A stretch of DNA of 6,482 bases from an uncultured Clostridium sp. (lineage in GTDB: Bacteria; Bacillota_A; Clostridia; TANB77; CAG-508): contig CAJKKA010000092.1 in the NCBI GenBank assembly GCA_905200315.1, forward strand, positions 1 to 6,482. Reading direction: 5' to 3'. Both the position numbers and the translations under genes were made by a program. Of the stretch, positions 5,347-6,482 are shown in pieces. The notes beneath the pieces were generated by a model. It did no database searches. It was not told the origin of the DNA and was given only the letters and a program-made list of their open reading frames with translations. The stretch's first letter is position 1. The number at the start of each line of letters is the position of its first letter.

Positions 5347-6482
5347 CTATTCTATTTCATCCACTATACCAGCCATCTTTAAAAGCATCTTTGCATTAGT
5401 TGTGACACATCTACCGTCTTGTATATTGTAATCGAATTTTATTTCACCATTTTCGTAGTATTCAGCGAAATGGTAGTTTACAGCATTTATATTATCATCG
5501 TTTTCTAAATTACAAAGCTCGAAATCATGTGTTGAAACTAAAGTTATACTCCATGGTTGTGATAGCTTTTTAATAGCTTCTGCAGCACAAATTATTCTAT
5601 CTGCTGAGTTTGTACCTTTGAATATTTCGTCTATTAGACATATCATCGGCATCTTATTTTTATTGTATTCTGTCATATCTTTTATTCTTAAAAGTTCAGC
5701 ATAGAAAGTTGAAATACCTTTATTTACATTATCTTCAACTCTTATTGATGTAAGTACCTTCATAACAGATGTTTTAAATTCTGATGCAAGCGCTGGCCCT
5801 CCAGCATATGATAAGACTAAGTTTATACCTATACTTCTTAAAAATGTTGTCTTTCCAGACATATTAGAACCTGTTATAACACAAGTTTGACCTTTTAAAG
5901 TTATACCATTTCCAACTGCATCTTCTATTTTTATAAGAGGATGTTTTAGATTTTTAAAATCTATTTCAGGTTTTAAGTCATTGCATTCACTTACTTTTGC
6001 AAAAGTATAGTCATCTCTTACATATGTAATAGATGCTAAACTTATAAGGGCTTCTATCTCTCCTACTATTTCTAAATATGTTCTTATATTTTTACCGTAA
6101 GATTTTTTCCATTTATCAAACATATCTATACAGTAGAAATCCCATAAAACTATAGCATTAAGTATTATATTTGCAACGAAATTTTGTCTTAAATCTATAT
6201 ATGAACCTATTTTTTTAAGCTCTTTTATAGCTTTTAAACTTCCTCCGTCTTTATTTAAACCTTCTTTTAATTCTTTTAAATAAGAACTTTCAAAGTCTTG
6301 TTTGTCTATTTCTTTAAATATATTTTCATATACTTTTATATTTTTATAGAAATCTCCAATTGGCAATAATATAGAAGTACTTTTTTGCATATTTAAAAAT
6401 GCAAGCAATAAGTTTATTATTATCACTACTTTTAAGACATTAAAATAGAATGTTCTATTTATTCCTATAAGACAAAGTGCTA
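5347..6482 (-). CDS. Membrane-anchored MutS-family ATPase, N-terminus beyond the window
   Basis: The frame stays open to the window end with no stop, so the gene is partial; about 377 residues are visible and the GTG at 6426 is an internal codon, not a start. The C-terminal MutS ATPase domain is complete: Walker A GSNMSGKTT (bases 5845-5871), the ST-rich segment NKGISTFYAELLR, Walker B ICLIDEIFKGTN (near 5628) and the H-loop VSTHDFEL (near 5528). Canonical MutS has DEIGRGTS and THYHEL here, so this is a diverged branch. Before it lies an all-helical region corresponding to the MutS core and lever. A hydrophobic segment near bases 6400-6450 (VLKVVIIINLLLAFLNM) looks like a membrane helix. This matches the clostridial MutS-like proteins of roughly 600 residues that carry N-terminal membrane helices and lack the mismatch-reading domain. 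A role in mismatch repair should not be assumed; the true function is unknown. Confidence 0.88.
   Translation of the reverse strand, partial: ALCLIGINRTFYFNVLKVVIIINLLLAFLNMQKSTSILLPIGDFYKNIKVYENIFKEIDKQDFESSYLKELKEGLNKDGGSLKAIKELKKIGSYIDLRQNFVANIILNAIVLWDFYCIDMFDKWKKSYGKNIRTYLEIVGEIEALISLASITYVRDDYTFAKVSECNDLKPEIDFKNLKHPLIKIEDAVGNGITLKGQTCVITGSNMSGKTTFLRSIGINLVLSYAGGPALASEFKTSVMKVLTSIRVEDNVNKGISTFYAELLRIKDMTEYNKNKMPMICLIDEIFKGTNSADRIICAAEAIKKLSQPWSITLVSTHDFELCNLENDDNINAVNYHFAEYYENGEIKFDYNIQDGRCVTTNAKMLLKMAGIVDEIE

Noticed and set aside
1..6482. CRISPR arrays, tRNA or rRNA genes, insertion sequences, integrases, toxin-antitoxin or defence cassettes
   Set aside because: None has visible sequence support. 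The only repeats are short regulatory-scale elements, and the XRE gene pairs with DUF2975, not with a toxin.

Overview
The window reads as low-GC, AT-rich Firmicute DNA. It is probably a Clostridium-like member of the Peptostreptococcaceae, such as a Clostridioides or Romboutsia relative. The reasons are strong Shine-Dalgarno sites (AAGGGGGG, GGAGG, GAGGTGA), very A/T-biased third codon positions, consensus sigma-A promoters and the gene families present. The genus is an inference. The exception is the first ~54 bases, which are strikingly GC-rich and look foreign, most likely a chimeric contig end.

Layout from left to right. Bases 1-54 are the foreign GC-rich stub. Bases 55-171 are the 3' end of an unrecognised + strand gene cut by that junction. 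Next, on the - strand, comes a short sigma-70 factor of the SigA/RpoD type lacking region 1.1 (394-1314), with its own terminator. The ~370-base gap that follows is not empty. It holds an operator-like dyad, a very small - strand gene with good signals (27 codons, or 50 if a frameshift at an A6 run is bridged), and a compact divergent promoter region. From that region a 14-helix DHA2-type drug exporter (1692-3116, +) is transcribed to the right.

The exporter converges on a two-gene - strand block: a Nudix hydrolase (3153-3659) and xanthine phosphoribosyltransferase xpt (3740-4318), each with a terminator-like hairpin behind it. Divergent from xpt is a probable two-gene + strand operon. It encodes a four-helix DUF2975 membrane protein (4584-5063) and a 70-residue Cro/CI-type regulator (5090-5302), the same pairing as Bacillus subtilis yoaS-yozG. 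A perfect 14-bp bidirectional hairpin separates it from the last gene. That gene is a membrane-anchored MutS-family ATPase on the - strand whose N-terminus lies beyond the window.

Most genes are ordinary housekeeping or accessory clostridial genes. The places that reward a second look are the small gene divergent from the exporter, including its A AAA AAT slip site and shared operator-like dyad, the tandem repeat 21 bp apart ahead of the DUF2975/XRE promoter, the two TTG starts hidden behind misleading GTG starts, the absence of a purine riboswitch ahead of xpt, and the artefact-like left end. I saw no complete new defence or mobile system here.
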